Below, one piece after another: positions 11,001 to 21,358 of a stretch of 64,000 nucleotides of DNA. Positions within the stretch are counted from its first letter, which is position 1, and each line of letters starts with the position of its first letter. The stretch is from Archegozetes longisetosus. Taxonomy: Eukaryota > Arthropoda > Arachnida > Sarcoptiformes > Trhypochthoniidae. The position numbers and the translations under genes are program-made. The notes below the pieces were generated by a model that was not told the origin of the DNA, made no database searches, and saw nothing but the letters and a program-made list of their open reading frames with translations. The DNA lies in contig JAEMBT020000009.1 of NCBI GenBank assembly GCA_018873245.2, forward strand, positions 18,383,337-18,447,336. The letters are read 5' to 3'.

Positions 11001-14000
11001 ACAATTTATTGAATTTAAATCAAAGGGCGACCATGGAAATAGATATGGACCCATATTGAATACAGTTATTGGAAGAATAGAAGAACGAATGCCTCTATTC
11101 GCGATCCGTTTACCTCAAACACTTACCTCAAAAAACACTGACTTAACTGCATTTCTCAACGAAAATAGTGATAAACTTATTTCTTGGCTCGATTTGTATC
11201 AGTTATTATTAGATATTGTGAACAGTAAGAATCTCTTTCTTTTGATTATTATTATGTCATAGAATATAATCGAACACATTTAGAGTTTAGCTCATCAGAA
11301 ATTGTGCATTAAATGTGACAGCACTTCATTTGATGTGTACTGCTGTGAATCACATTCAAATCACTTAATGTTACAAAAAGTTATAATTAAATTTAACATA
11401 ATAAAATTTAATTTGATTGACACTGCAACGGACTTTTAACAGAAATGTTTCACTGTTGAAAGTGGTTCGCAACAAAACTGTTGGAAATAGCAGTTAAGCA
11501 ATTAATTATAATTAGATTCTGACAAAGCTCAGCTCAGCTCAGCTCAGCTCAGTAAGAGCTGTGAACTGAGCTTTGAGCTGAGCTGATGAGCTGACCATAA
11601 AATTAAATACATTTGAAATATCTTATTTACCAAATTTTATTTATTAAAAAATTTTAACATCGAGTTTAAACACAACGATCGAATTGTATCTTTAGACAAG
11701 TTGTTTCGTTTCTTTATTACTAGTTCTCCGGCTTTTGAAAAGATTTGTTCACTCTGAACACTTGTTGCCGGAATTACAAGAATATTAAATGCAAATCTAA
11801 ATTAATTAGGAAACGACAAATTATGAGTTTTCCACCATAAAATCAAATCTATTTTTGAGTCTTCTTGAGGTAAATCAAAATATCTCTCAACTTCTTCATT
11901 AGCACAATGCTTTCGTCTCTTATAAATTGATTGTAAAAGTGACGTACTTTTACTATCAGACACTTCGCTTTCAGTTTCATAACTTTTATCGCAATAGTAC
12001 TTTAAATAATAATCTGTAAATGACTTTTTTATCTCATTAAAAGAATCCAATTCCAAATTTTCAAAGAGAAACTTAATATTAAGTCGTGGATCTAAGATTG
12101 TGGCAAAATATGCAAATTTATTTTTAATTTCATTGTTATACTTTAAAAATTTTAGTTCCATTAGTAGTGCACAGTTTTTGATAATTCGTTCGTCAGAGTT
12201 CTTCGCAGTGTTTAAGTGATTTAAAAGTGCATTATAAAGAGGTAATACAACGCACAAGCTCGAATAGCTTTGTTAAGATACCATTACTGTTGCCTCATAA
12301 AAAGGCTATAAAAAATCACGAATCAATTCTAATTGTTTCCATTCATTTTCAGTAATTAAGAATTTCTTAAATGAAGTTTCTTCTAATGATAAAAATGCAA
12401 TCACTCTTTTCATTTTAAGTCCTCTTTCGATCATTTCAAAGATAGAACTCCAATGAATAGGTTAGGTTAGATTAGAAAATTTTTTTAAAAATAAACACTT
12501 TTGGTTCAATGTTTTCGCCGTACTCTCAAAAAGTTGTTTTTGTTTTGATGGTGTTTTTATAATAACACTTAAATTTCTTAAATTATTTAGAGTTTCAGAT
12601 ATTGATTTAATTTTTTTGCACACTAAGATTTAATAAGTTTGCAAAACATCGAACATGGAAAAATTCTTTACTTATTAGTAATTCATATAATCGTACAAAC
12701 TCTTGGTTGCGGGAACATTATTCGGTGCGTTATCTGTAATGATGGAAATAACATTATTAATAATACAATAATCTTCTAATATGCATTTAATCGCAGATTT
12801 TATTTGTTGACCATCATGAGGATGAGGTATTAAAGCAAAATCAAGTAAAAAATGACTTAAATTTTCGTTATGCATAAAATGTGCTGTAAGTGCAATATAA
12901 GGATTCATTGGCATCGATGTCCATATGTCTATAGTTATTGCAACGTTATATTCAATGTTTCTAAAGATTTCAATTAATTTATTACGATAATCGCTGAATG
13001 ACTTGATAATATCTCTGTGAATGATTTTACTCGAAGGCATTTCAATTGTTTCACAAGAGGTTTCAAATAATTTCTTAAATTCTGACTGATCGACAATACT
13101 AAATGCGTGTTGACCGCAAACAATAAATTCGATAAGTCGTTCTCTAAATGTTTTTGCTTCTTGATTTGATTGAAGTTTAATGAATTTATTCAATGTTGTT
13201 TGACTTTTACTTGAAATATGTTGCTCCACGTGTTTTTTAAGAGTAATAGCTTTTTTAGAAACTTTAGAAGCATAGTAGAACCTTTTTTAACATATTTTTG
13301 ACTACATTTTTTACATTTTAGTTTATTATCACTTTCATCAATAGTAAAATAGTCACTTGTTTTCCACATATCAGAAGAAGTTGACGATTGATTATCAATT
13401 TCTATTAAATCGCTATCAGATTTGTTTGAAGCCATAATTAAAATGTTTTTGTTTGAACAAGTACTGATATAAATGAGAACCTAACCTAATCATTTGACCA
13501 AAAATAAGTTTATATATATATATATATACACTAAAAGTTGAAAACTTTTTAACTTCAGCTCATCAGCTCAGCTCAGCTCAAGCGGCTCTCAATGTAAATC
13601 TCTAATTATAATGTTTCAACGATACAGTTCTTTAATTTTTAAAAAACATTTGATTCGAAGGCAATTATAGTCCAAATAAAAATGAGGAAAGCAATCACAG
13701 ACCTGAAGTTTTTTCTCCGTGGCGTCAATCGATTCCACATAACAGGACGTGTAAACAAGCATTGATACCAGACCTCTATTGTGTTTGCCATCAAAGAAAA
13801 AGCATTAATACAGACATAGATTTTGTTGTGAAGGCTTCATTGGCTTTGGTCAGATACATAAACAATAAGTTACCCCAAAATTTATGCCACACTTTGACAC
13901 TTAATTCTACGAATAATGCAGAGGTAATCATATTCCTTGTTAATGTGTGACTAAATGTCTTATTTCTTTCATGATAGGTAATACTTCCGAGTGAATCGAG

Positions 14001-14211
14001 TGTCGATCATAAGAATTTTGAACAAGTTATTGAGATAACTATTTTGGTTAATCCATCTTATGGTCAATTAAGAGCTCAATTATCTCGAAATGCCTGGTCT
14101 TCTGATTGGTCTGTTAGAGGAGATGTGAACAGAATCAATAAATATGGAAATCAATCTCATTGCATAGAAGATAAAATATTGAAAAAATATTGCTATTGTC
14201 GTATTCAATAA
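8016..14211 (+). CDS. DUF229-family protein (alkaline-phosphatase-like), 5 coding exons, 633 aa
   Basis: Exons 8016-8769, 10270-10721, 11026-11224, 13661-13923 and 13978-14211 join in frame with GT/AG junctions in matching phases (1, 0, 1, 0). A membrane anchor lies at about residues 28-48 (SFVALTIISLIGLIIEI), giving type II topology. Family landmarks follow: VLILVIESMSR at about 201, NSFPNMVPFLTG at about 240, PYDDWPFIWKKFKSKGY just after the first junction, TFAFLIEMTHNE, GDHGNRYGPIL at 403 and a C-terminal Cys-rich part (RTCKQALIPDLYCVCH, HC, YCYC). The acidic/Ser pair in IESMSR and the GDHG motif fit the metal-binding core of the alkaline-phosphatase/sulfatase fold (family knowledge; substrate unknown). 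Intron 1 carries a MITE and intron 3 a whole hAT transposon, yet the coding sequence has no damage. The first ATG in the frame was taken as the start. Confidence 0.88.
9072..9233. repeat. Imperfect inverted repeat in intron 1 of the DUF229 gene
   Basis: The segment ATTATGAGAAAGTTTGTG...AGATG near 9072-9115 returns reverse-complemented at 9190-9233. It is probably a decayed MITE and has no coding capacity. Confidence 0.5.
9700..10216. mobile_element. hAT MITE with CTTAGTCTTA subterminal arrays, in intron 1
   Basis: Terminal inverted repeats are TAGTGTTGTATAGCTTA at the left and TAAGCTATACATCACTA at the right. They are flanked by a perfect 8-base duplication, CTTTAAAC (9692-9699 and 10217-10224). 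Both subterminal zones consist of repeats of GTCTTAGTCTTA. The 8-base target duplication assigns it to hAT. A frame that begins in its right end and runs into exon 2 of the host gene is accidental. Confidence 0.85.
11640..13435 (-). pseudogene. hAT transposase, frameshifted (hAT1)
   Basis: From 13435 the frame starts MASNKSDSDLIEIDN and includes a BED zinc finger (CKKC, then a lost His pair). It shifts near 13220 into a catalytic-core frame with VAITIDIWTSMP (first acidic residue) and IITDNAPNN (second). After broken DNA at 12260-12670 a third frame (12257-11802) has the EEVERYFDLPQED / LILWWKTH signature. The dimerisation motif IPATSVQSEQIFSKAGEL is in yet another frame at about 11700-11790. 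At least three frame breaks mean no active enzyme. Elements of this RICESLEEPER-like group move by cut-and-paste. Confidence 0.85.
13508..13531. repeat. (TA)n microsatellite inside hAT1
   Basis: A run of alternating T and A lies near the right end of the hAT element. Confidence 0.7.
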
Positions 14212-14635
14212 ATGCAACTTCAATGCTCTTTCATTATTTTAGTTTTGAGTTGGTTCGTTTTATCTGTTTTAATTTAGTTTTGGTGCAATTATTTGTAAAC
14301 ATTGCAGATGATCACAAACAGCAGACATTCAAATATATAATCTATTCAAATAAGTGTTCAGATCATTGATTTTAAACAAACTCAATTGAGTTCTAATAAA
14401 CAAACTTTGTTGTATTACAATAGTTTTAATGTATTACAATTAAAGGTTTATTAATCGTCGATAGTAACTAGAAAAAGTGGAGAAATATCCAATGGATTAA
14501 TAATATATTCAATTGTTATATTTATAAAATGAGGTTTGATAAGAAAAGCAATTAAGTACTAACAATTAGTTGAGAGTATGTCATAAGAAACGCGACCATA
14601 GGAACGAATCCTCATCAGATGCTATTCCATATCTA
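14212..14635. other. 3' flank of the DUF229 gene
   Basis: The presumed 3' UTR follows the TAA at 14209. AATAAA-like signals (CAATAAATG at 14206, TAATAAAC at 14394) are present, but which one is used cannot be told. I see no other gene before the hAT2 target site. Confidence 0.35.
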
Positions 14636-17286
14636 TAAAGCTGAATAATTATTCTTTTGAACTCGGGCAAAATATGCTTATTTTATGCTTGAATTTTATG
14701 CTTTTATGCTCTAAAAAGTGTATTTTTATGCCTAAAATTATGCTTTTATGCTGAGAAATTATGCTCTATTCCCTGTCGTATTCATGTTAATAAAGTTCTA
14801 ATTATGGTCATAAAGTCATTATATATTCATGATCTTTTATTCATTATTAAATTTAAATTGACATCGCGTTTGATTAAAAACAAATAATATAGTTACTAAA
14901 CTACAAATTCTTTTTTGAGTTGTAATTTAGAAAAATTAAGTCTTTTAAATTTTGCGTTGTGAGACTTCGCCTCTTGTCTGTCAGAATATTCCCAAGACAG
15001 CTGAAAGATCTCTCGACCTCTGCACTGGTTATGGGAATCGACAGATAGTTCATAACAATAGGAGAAAGTGTGGAAAGTTTTTGTTTATTTTTCGACCAAA
15101 ATTCCATTAAATTTAAGCTACGACTTTTTTCTAGAACAACCAATGATTTATATTGAGCGAAGTCATCATAAAGTTTAGAACATTTGTTTATATCATTTTC
15201 TTTGAGCAAATTAACAACAAAAGGGATTGCAGTCAAACCTTTCAGTTTAATAGATTCAAAATCTGGACAATTATCTGTTTGCTTCGGGTCGAAAATTCTT
15301 ATTTGATTAATAAACTCATAAGAAGGTTGCTTATTTGTGTTTAAGTATTTCTCAAGTTTTGATTTCGCAGTTTCTACAGCACTAATAGCTTTCAAAATGA
15401 AATTTTCAGATGACTCTAAACTACTATTTCCTTCGATACACAATATAATACCATTAAAGAAATTTTTGAGAATATTTGAGTCATTATAAATCTAATGCAC
15501 TGAGACTTTCATTTCTTTTGAAAGAGATATTCTTTCAATAATCGTATCGGCAATACCTGAGATGAAATCTAATTCCGACTTCAATTCTAATCCATTAGTT
15601 TGGTTTTTGAATACTGAATGAACTGCTCTGAACGCTTTTGATTTCCCAGCCTTTTCTCTCTTAATTTCGTCAAATAATTCTTGGTATTTGTCAAAATTGT
15701 TTGAATGCTCCCTAACTGCCTTTAACCAAGAAGTCCACCGAGTTTTAACTGGCTTCGGAGGCATTTTATTTAAGCTATTCTTGAAATATCGACACATTTT
15801 TCTTTTGTAATTAAAAGCTTTTTTCATGTTAGCAACAAATCTATCAGTTTCAGGGAATGATTTATAAAATGTTTGCGCTATCAAGTCGAAGATATGAGAC
15901 CAACAAGTCATATGGACTGCATTTGGGCAAATGATTGAAATGATTTTAAACGCTCCCAACATATAACTTGCATTATCGGAAATAAATCCATACATTTTTT
16001 CAAGAGAAAAGTTGTTATTATTCAATTTATTTATGACTTCTTTAGCAATAGTTTGTGAATTACATACTTCGAGTTCAATAGTGTCTAAAAGTATTGATTT
16101 TAGTTCTTCGTCCCCAGATTTATAATTTGATGGAATTAGAATCAAATTTATAAGTGATCTTCTGTTTGCATCAGTTGTCTCATCAGCGATAATAGAATAT
16201 GAACTTAATTCCTTGATTTCTTGTACAAACTTAGTTCTCATTTCTTCAGTCATTTCTTTAATCATCTCTCTCATGGCATGCGAAGAATATAACGAGTTGC
16301 CGTCTGTAACATATTTCGAGAAAAACAATCTAATGGACGGGTGATCGAACTTAAATATGGGTATATTTGCTTCTGCGAATGCCTTCGCTGCTTCTTTACT
16401 CATATTTTGAACATTTTTGTGTCTACTACTAGACTCAGTAACCATTATATCAACCGATTTTTGACTTGACTTGGAATAAGACTTTGTTGAACGCTTTTTG
16501 TGTAACTTTCCGTTGAAGTGATTCTTTAACGTTGACATTTTCAGATTCAAAACTTTGTCATTACAATGTTTGCACCTGAGTTTACCATCAATTGAATACA
16601 AGCCTTGATTCGCGAATTGTTTTGCTCTTTCATTAGCAGTTATATTGACCAGTTTTGGCTTACGTTTCGCATCGAATTTAGTCTTTGATTTACGTTTTGA
16701 CTTATTATTAATTTTAGTATTGATCTCATTTGATGTCTTTTTCAATCTTTTGGTTTCTAATGAAGAACATGATGTCAAAGAGTTATCACTTATGTCATGT
16801 ATTTCTTCAATATCGGACATTATAAACGAAAGTTATGCCCAAATATAAATTAAATAAAATATTTCATTTTATTCGAAAGTTTTCAATAAGAATAGATTTT
16901 TAATAACTTTGTATCTAGTTTTTTTTATCGATAAACGTTATTAATTTATTGAAATATTGTTGAGAAAACAAATATATTGTAAACGTTTTTTTAATAGTTT
17001 ATACTTAAAATCGCTTTCTAGGTGTAATCCATTAGATATTAAACATTTAAATATAAATTACAACCTGCAGAATTGTTAGAATTGCGCCTGAAATAATTGT
17101 CAGTAAATACAGTTTCGAGCATATTTTCTTTGAAATGCAATCTTTACAGTCTATCGTAACATTAATTGCGATGAAAAATTAATTTATTTCATGCATTCGA
17201 CTAGAAATTAGTCTTTTTATGTTCTCGACTTCAAATTATGCTATTTTTATGCTTTTTTAAGTGAAAAGCATAATTATTCAGCATTA
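14636..17286 (-). mobile_element. hAT transposon 2 (2,651 bp), nearly intact
   Basis: Terminal repeats TAAAGCTGAATAATTAT and ATAATTATTCAGCATTA are flanked by a perfect 8-base duplication, CATATCTA (14628-14635, 17287-17294). Both subterminal zones contain repeated TTATGC or GCATAA. The single long reading frame inside is interrupted by only one stop codon. Good ends, a perfect duplication and a nearly open frame mean a fairly recent arrival. Confidence 0.92.
14901..16820 (-). pseudogene. hAT transposase with one in-frame stop (hAT2)
   Basis: From the ATG at 16820 the frame is 640 codons long and is interrupted by a single TAG at 15494-15492 (codon 443). The same frame continues unbroken to the stop at 14901. 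Parts in order are a basic N-terminus, a BED zinc finger (CKHC, then HFNGKLH), a first catalytic Asp in SIIADETTDANRRS, a second in YGFISDNASYM, a conserved CWSH, and the C-terminal dimerisation region with the catalytic Glu (TSAEVERSFSCLGNI). All expected hAT motifs are present. Read-through or a sequencing error could make it functional; as read, it is a one-mutation pseudogene. Confidence 0.88.
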
Positions 17287-17595
17287 CATATCTATCGCGG
17301 ATTATTAAGTTTTGAGAGTACAAGTCTGTTATTAATAGAGGTGCAATTACTTATCGATAAATTGTTGATAAAAATAACATTTCATTTAAATATTTTCAAA
17401 TTAAGAAATTGAAATCATTTTTACTTGTGTATATTATTTTGTGTTATAATAATAATAATGATAATAAGTGTATAATATAGTGAAGAAGTACTATGAAGAG
17501 ATGTAATTATAAGGTAAAAAGTTTCATTCGTATAGATTAACATTTATAGTGATTTCAAGTAACTTATATATTTAAGCTCATGTGATGCAAATTCT
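17287..17595. other. Intergenic AT-rich stretch
   Basis: This is the right flank of hAT2. I see nothing beyond AT-rich sequence and ATA repeats near 17450. Confidence 0.3.
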
Positions 17596-17975
17596 TCAAA
17601 TATCATCACTATGTTTCTCAACAAGTGATATTTGCTCGGGATCGTTATGAAATTTTGCAACAATATCTTTAGAATAATTATTCCTATAAAGAAAAGAATT
17701 AAAAATTTAAATGTAGAAAATTAATGATTAGAGCTAAATATATTCCTACATTTTCTTTCTTCGATAAATAAATATTGCGATTAATATGAAATTAATTCCA
17801 ATCAAAAAGAGTAAAAGAGTAAATGACCAATGTGTTGAAGAATTTTCGTTTGCTGTTTTGCTATTCAACAGAGTGTCTACATTCGCGGAATATTGAATGA
17901 ATTGTTGTTATCGAGAAATGCAGCATTTTCATTTGATTCTGATATTGCAGTTGTAGTCGCTTCCATTCGAGTTGT
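17596..17975 (-). CDS. Membrane anchor and cytoplasmic tail exons of an unidentified type I protein (partial)
   Basis: On the minus strand, a frame around 17880-17750 gives a Ser/Thr/Asn-rich stalk and a transmembrane helix (FTLLLFLIGINFILIAIFIY) followed by the stop-transfer RRKK. A donor (AAAAT|gtagga) at 17750/17749 and an acceptor (tttatag|GAAT) at 17684/17683 remove a 66-base intron and join in frame. The result is a 29-residue tail (NNYSKDIVAKF...EKHSDDI) ending at TGA 17598-17596. Further upstream, from an acceptor at about 17976, a Thr/Glu-rich segment (TTRMEATTTAISESN) is in another frame, so either a one-base shift has broken the gene or the exon starts later. Upstream exons were not found; the hAT and pogo insertions around it suggest a gene remnant. 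The family is not recognised. Confidence 0.45.
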
Positions 17976-19263
17976 CTGCAAAACAGAATTTCCGAAAAAT
18001 AAATTATTATTCTTTTTGAATATTTGCCATGTTAGAGGTCTTAACAGTTCACTTCCCTACTGAGAATCAAGTTTTGTCAGGTCTTCCTTATTTCAAGCAA
18101 GATACCACACAACTTTGTTTTTTAGTTCAGAATAAAAATTATGAACTTTATTGACTGATGAGTATTCGTAATTGAAAACATAAAAGATATATTTTGTCGA
18201 TTATACGAGTCAAATAAGGTCACCCTTGAGGTCAAACGATACGATCTCGAAAATTCTCGATTATCTTGATGACTTCATTGGAAATAATTCCAATTTACAC
18301 CTGAAATTCCTAAATTTTGTTAAATACTATTGATTGCATTTTTCTGCACATCATATAAAGTAGTTATTCGGCATATTAATTAGTAAAATTTCATTTCTCT
18401 CGCATGACTTTGAAAGTATAGACTCGATCTATCGTACGGTTAAGGTGATGCCAGAGAAATGTTAACTGTTCAACTATTACATTGGTAATACGATCTTGAA
18501 TGCCTGCCGATGTTCAGTCATATATTCTTCATTAAAAATACCTTACTCGCGAAAGTAAATAATTACTCAAATGTAACCATCTGTTGGAAGTTGTATATTT
18601 TTCGAGTTTGGATAAAGAATGGTCAACAAGATCTATAAATTTTGATTCTGGAAGAGAGGAGTTGTATAGTGTCTCAATTTAGATGAGATCCAGTTTACTT
18701 TTAAATTGTGGCTCATATGCCTAAAATAGTTTCTAAACTTAGAATTTTTAGTTCCTACAAGTTCTTAAATTTTCTAAAAGAACCAGATTTTATTTTCATA
18801 AAGGGCGAATGAATTAATATAAGTACTTGTCGTTTTTTAAAGATAAGATAACCTGAGAAATAAACAATAGATATAGTACGGATGTTTTCAGTAGAATTCA
18901 AGTGATTATCAACGATTCATTTGAATTGAGAAAAATCTTCTCTATTTTCTGTCATTTTTGTTTATTAGATATTCGTCTTTATTTTATTCATTTAAGTGGA
19001 GACTGATTTTAGTTTCGGCATTATATTTGACTATAAAAATGTATTATTTCATCAAGCTAGTCATTTTTTTAATGAGAAATAGCATGTGAATAGTATATAC
19101 CTTGGGATATTTACGAACCCCTCAAATAATACCTTATATTCATTTATAAACGTGGTTAAATCATCTCAATTTTATGCGCCTCTACCTACGTTGAATCCTT
19201 AACTGGATCAAATATAAGTTTAGAAAATAGGCAAAACACTATAATGTCTTTCCCTATTCACTA
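17976..19263. other. Intergenic region between the membrane-tail exons and the pogo-like element
   Basis: I scanned both strands for coding stretches and found none that I can support. Upstream exons of the membrane protein should lie here if the gene is complete, but no convincing one was seen. Confidence 0.3.
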
Positions 19264-19519
19264 CTAACTAAGAGAGGTATGAGACATAAAAGTGGAGTTT
19301 AAGTAAAATATCGCCTTTAAATGATAGCTATCAATAGAAATAAATTATAACAATTATCTCGGCCAATGTCTTCTGAATCAATTAATAAGTTGAATTCAAA
19401 TTCAGTATTTTTAGAATACAATTTACAGATGTTTTAACATACCTAAAGAATACTTGCAAAACAACAAAATTTAAGTCTTAGAAAGTTTCTATAACTTCAA
19501 AATATCATATGACTTATTG

Positions 19520-21328
19520 GGTTGGCTTTTACTTTTGTGTGAAGCTGGGGAAACCATTACATATATATATATTTATTATCAGCATGACTTGACAAGCAAA
19601 AAAAGTCTCAAGCCACACCCACCTCCGCCCACTTCTAAGCTCCGCCCACCAAAAAAATTTTTAGCCACACCAACCAAATTTATCTTAAATTTTTATCTAA
19701 ATGTACTGTTTAAAAATATGCAAGCGGATCCTCAAAATTCCTTCTGTGGGCGGAGTTATAAACGTTCAAAGTTCGATTTTTCAAAACTTTGACGAAGCTT
19801 TTACTTTCCGTAAAGCTGTTGTAGCAATTACATTTATATATATTTGTTATCAGCATTACATGAAAAATAAAATTCGCAAGCCACGCCCACCTCCCGACCA
19901 TTTTTAGGCTCCGCCCACCAAAAAAATTTTAAGCCACACCCACCAAAATTTTCTTAAATTTCTATCTAAACATACTATTTAAGAATATGCAATCGAACTC
20001 TCAAAATTCCTTCTGTGGGCGAAGTTATGAATTTTCAAAATTTCGATATTTTAATAGTAACTAGGACATCATTTATGTCTAGTTTTTCATGTTGACTTAC
20101 TATCCGTTTTTAGGAAAAATACAGAACTATAAGTTATTAGGCATTCAAGGAAAACAAATTCTTACCAAGATTTACCAAAAAGATAAACATAATATGTTTT
20201 GATTATTGGATAAGCATATTTTGATTTTGTAATTGATATTACATTATTTATGATCATATTGTTATTGAAAAATATTATTTAAAAAATTTTCTTTAATTCA
20301 AACCGATTTAATTAAAAATAAGATATTTTTTCACCTATAAGTCATGAGTGGCAGCATAATCTCTGGTTGGAATGAGTTTAAACATCTCTAAGAATTCAAT
20401 TACAGATTCTTCATCTGAGAAGTTATTTAGCTTAAGTCTTAAATCATCAAATTCTGGAAATTGATTTTCTGCCATTTGGTTAAATATTAATAAAATTACT
20501 CTGAAAGAGGAAGTACACAGTGGAAAAATTTGTCAAAAATTTGGGACAATATTAGATGTCGTGTAAATTTTCATTCCAATTTCTAACACTAAACATTGTA
20601 CTCCCGCATTGTTGTAAACGGGATATTGCTAGGACCCGAAGGTAATCATTACTCGAAAGTAACCACTTCTGGTCTCTCCAGTTAGACTTGTATCACGATC
20701 CAACAATGGAGAGTCCATCCGCCTATGAGCACGTTTAGTGTATTTCGTGCGAATGAATATGTGTGAAATATAAAAATAAAATTACAAAATTTATAAAATA
20801 AAAAATTATGGTATTTAGTACTTAAATCGAAAATCTCAAATTTGATTAAATTTACTTCAAAAAATCTTAATAAATAAAATGACAAATAAAAAAATTGATT
20901 AGACTTACACTTAGAGTGAAACCAGTGCGGGTAAAATTCACAAATAACAAAATTTTCACAGAAAACTGAATTTAAGACACTTATTTAAAAAATCAAAACA
21001 CGTGTTGATGTATAGTAAGTAAGTCAACATGAAAAACTAGACATAAATGATGTCCTAGTTACTATTGAAATATCGAAATTTTGAAAATTCATAACTTCGC
21101 CCACAGAAGGAATTTTGAGAGTCCGATTGCATATTTTAAAACAGTACATTTAGATAAAAATTTAAGATAAATTTGGTTGGTGTGGCTAAAAATTTTTTGG
21201 TGGGCGGAGCTTAGAAGTGGGCGGAGGTGGGTGTGGCTTGAGACTTTTTTGCTTGTCAAGTCATGCTGATAATAAATATATATATATGTAATGGTTTCCC
21301 CAGCTTCACACAAAAGTAAAAGCCAACC
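19520..21328. mobile_element. 1.8-kb foldback element, possibly Merlin-like, nested in the pogo-like element
   Basis: The ends GGTTGGCTTTTAC and GTAAAAGCCAACC are flanked by a perfect 9-base duplication, GACTTATTG (19511-19519, 21329-21337). Arms of more than 300 bases are inverted copies. They carry CCACACCCACC / CCGCCCAC-type GC-rich blocks, and the left arm holds a second tandem copy (about 19787-20053). Inside lies a short minus-strand frame (20475-20335). The 9-base duplication fits Merlin/IS1016 or Mutator-like elements; the small frame's ending (FKLIPTRDYAATHDL) vaguely resembles the N-terminus of IS1016-type transposases, which is inference only. Confidence 0.75.
20335..20475 (-). CDS. 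46-aa frame inside the foldback element
   Basis: Starts ATG at 20475 (MAENQFPEFDDLRLKL) and ends at a TAG at 20337-20335. It is acidic and helix-rich. It may be the remaining N-terminal piece of the element's transposase. No zinc finger or catalytic domain remains. It could also be chance, since it is short. Confidence 0.3.
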   Translation of the reverse strand: MAENQFPEFDDLRLKLNNFSDEESVIEFLEMFKLIPTRDYAATHDL

Positions 21329-21358
21329 GACTTATTGTTTACTGTCAAAATAATAAAC

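Larger units (their letters stand above)
11513..13604 (-). mobile_element. hAT transposon 1 (2,092 bp), antisense in intron 3 of the DUF229 gene
   Basis: The ends begin TAGATTCTG and finish ATCTCTA, flanked by the perfect 8-base duplication ATTATAAT (11505-11512, 13605-13612). Subterminal arrays of GCTCA repeats lie at about 11526-11590 and 13557-13590. The minus-strand coding pieces are described separately. The terminal repeats are imperfect, so it is old, yet it sits cleanly inside the intron and does not affect the host's exons. Confidence 0.88.

Noticed and set aside
15153..16848. Plus frames at 15153 and 16645
   Set aside because: Antisense to the hAT2 transposase.
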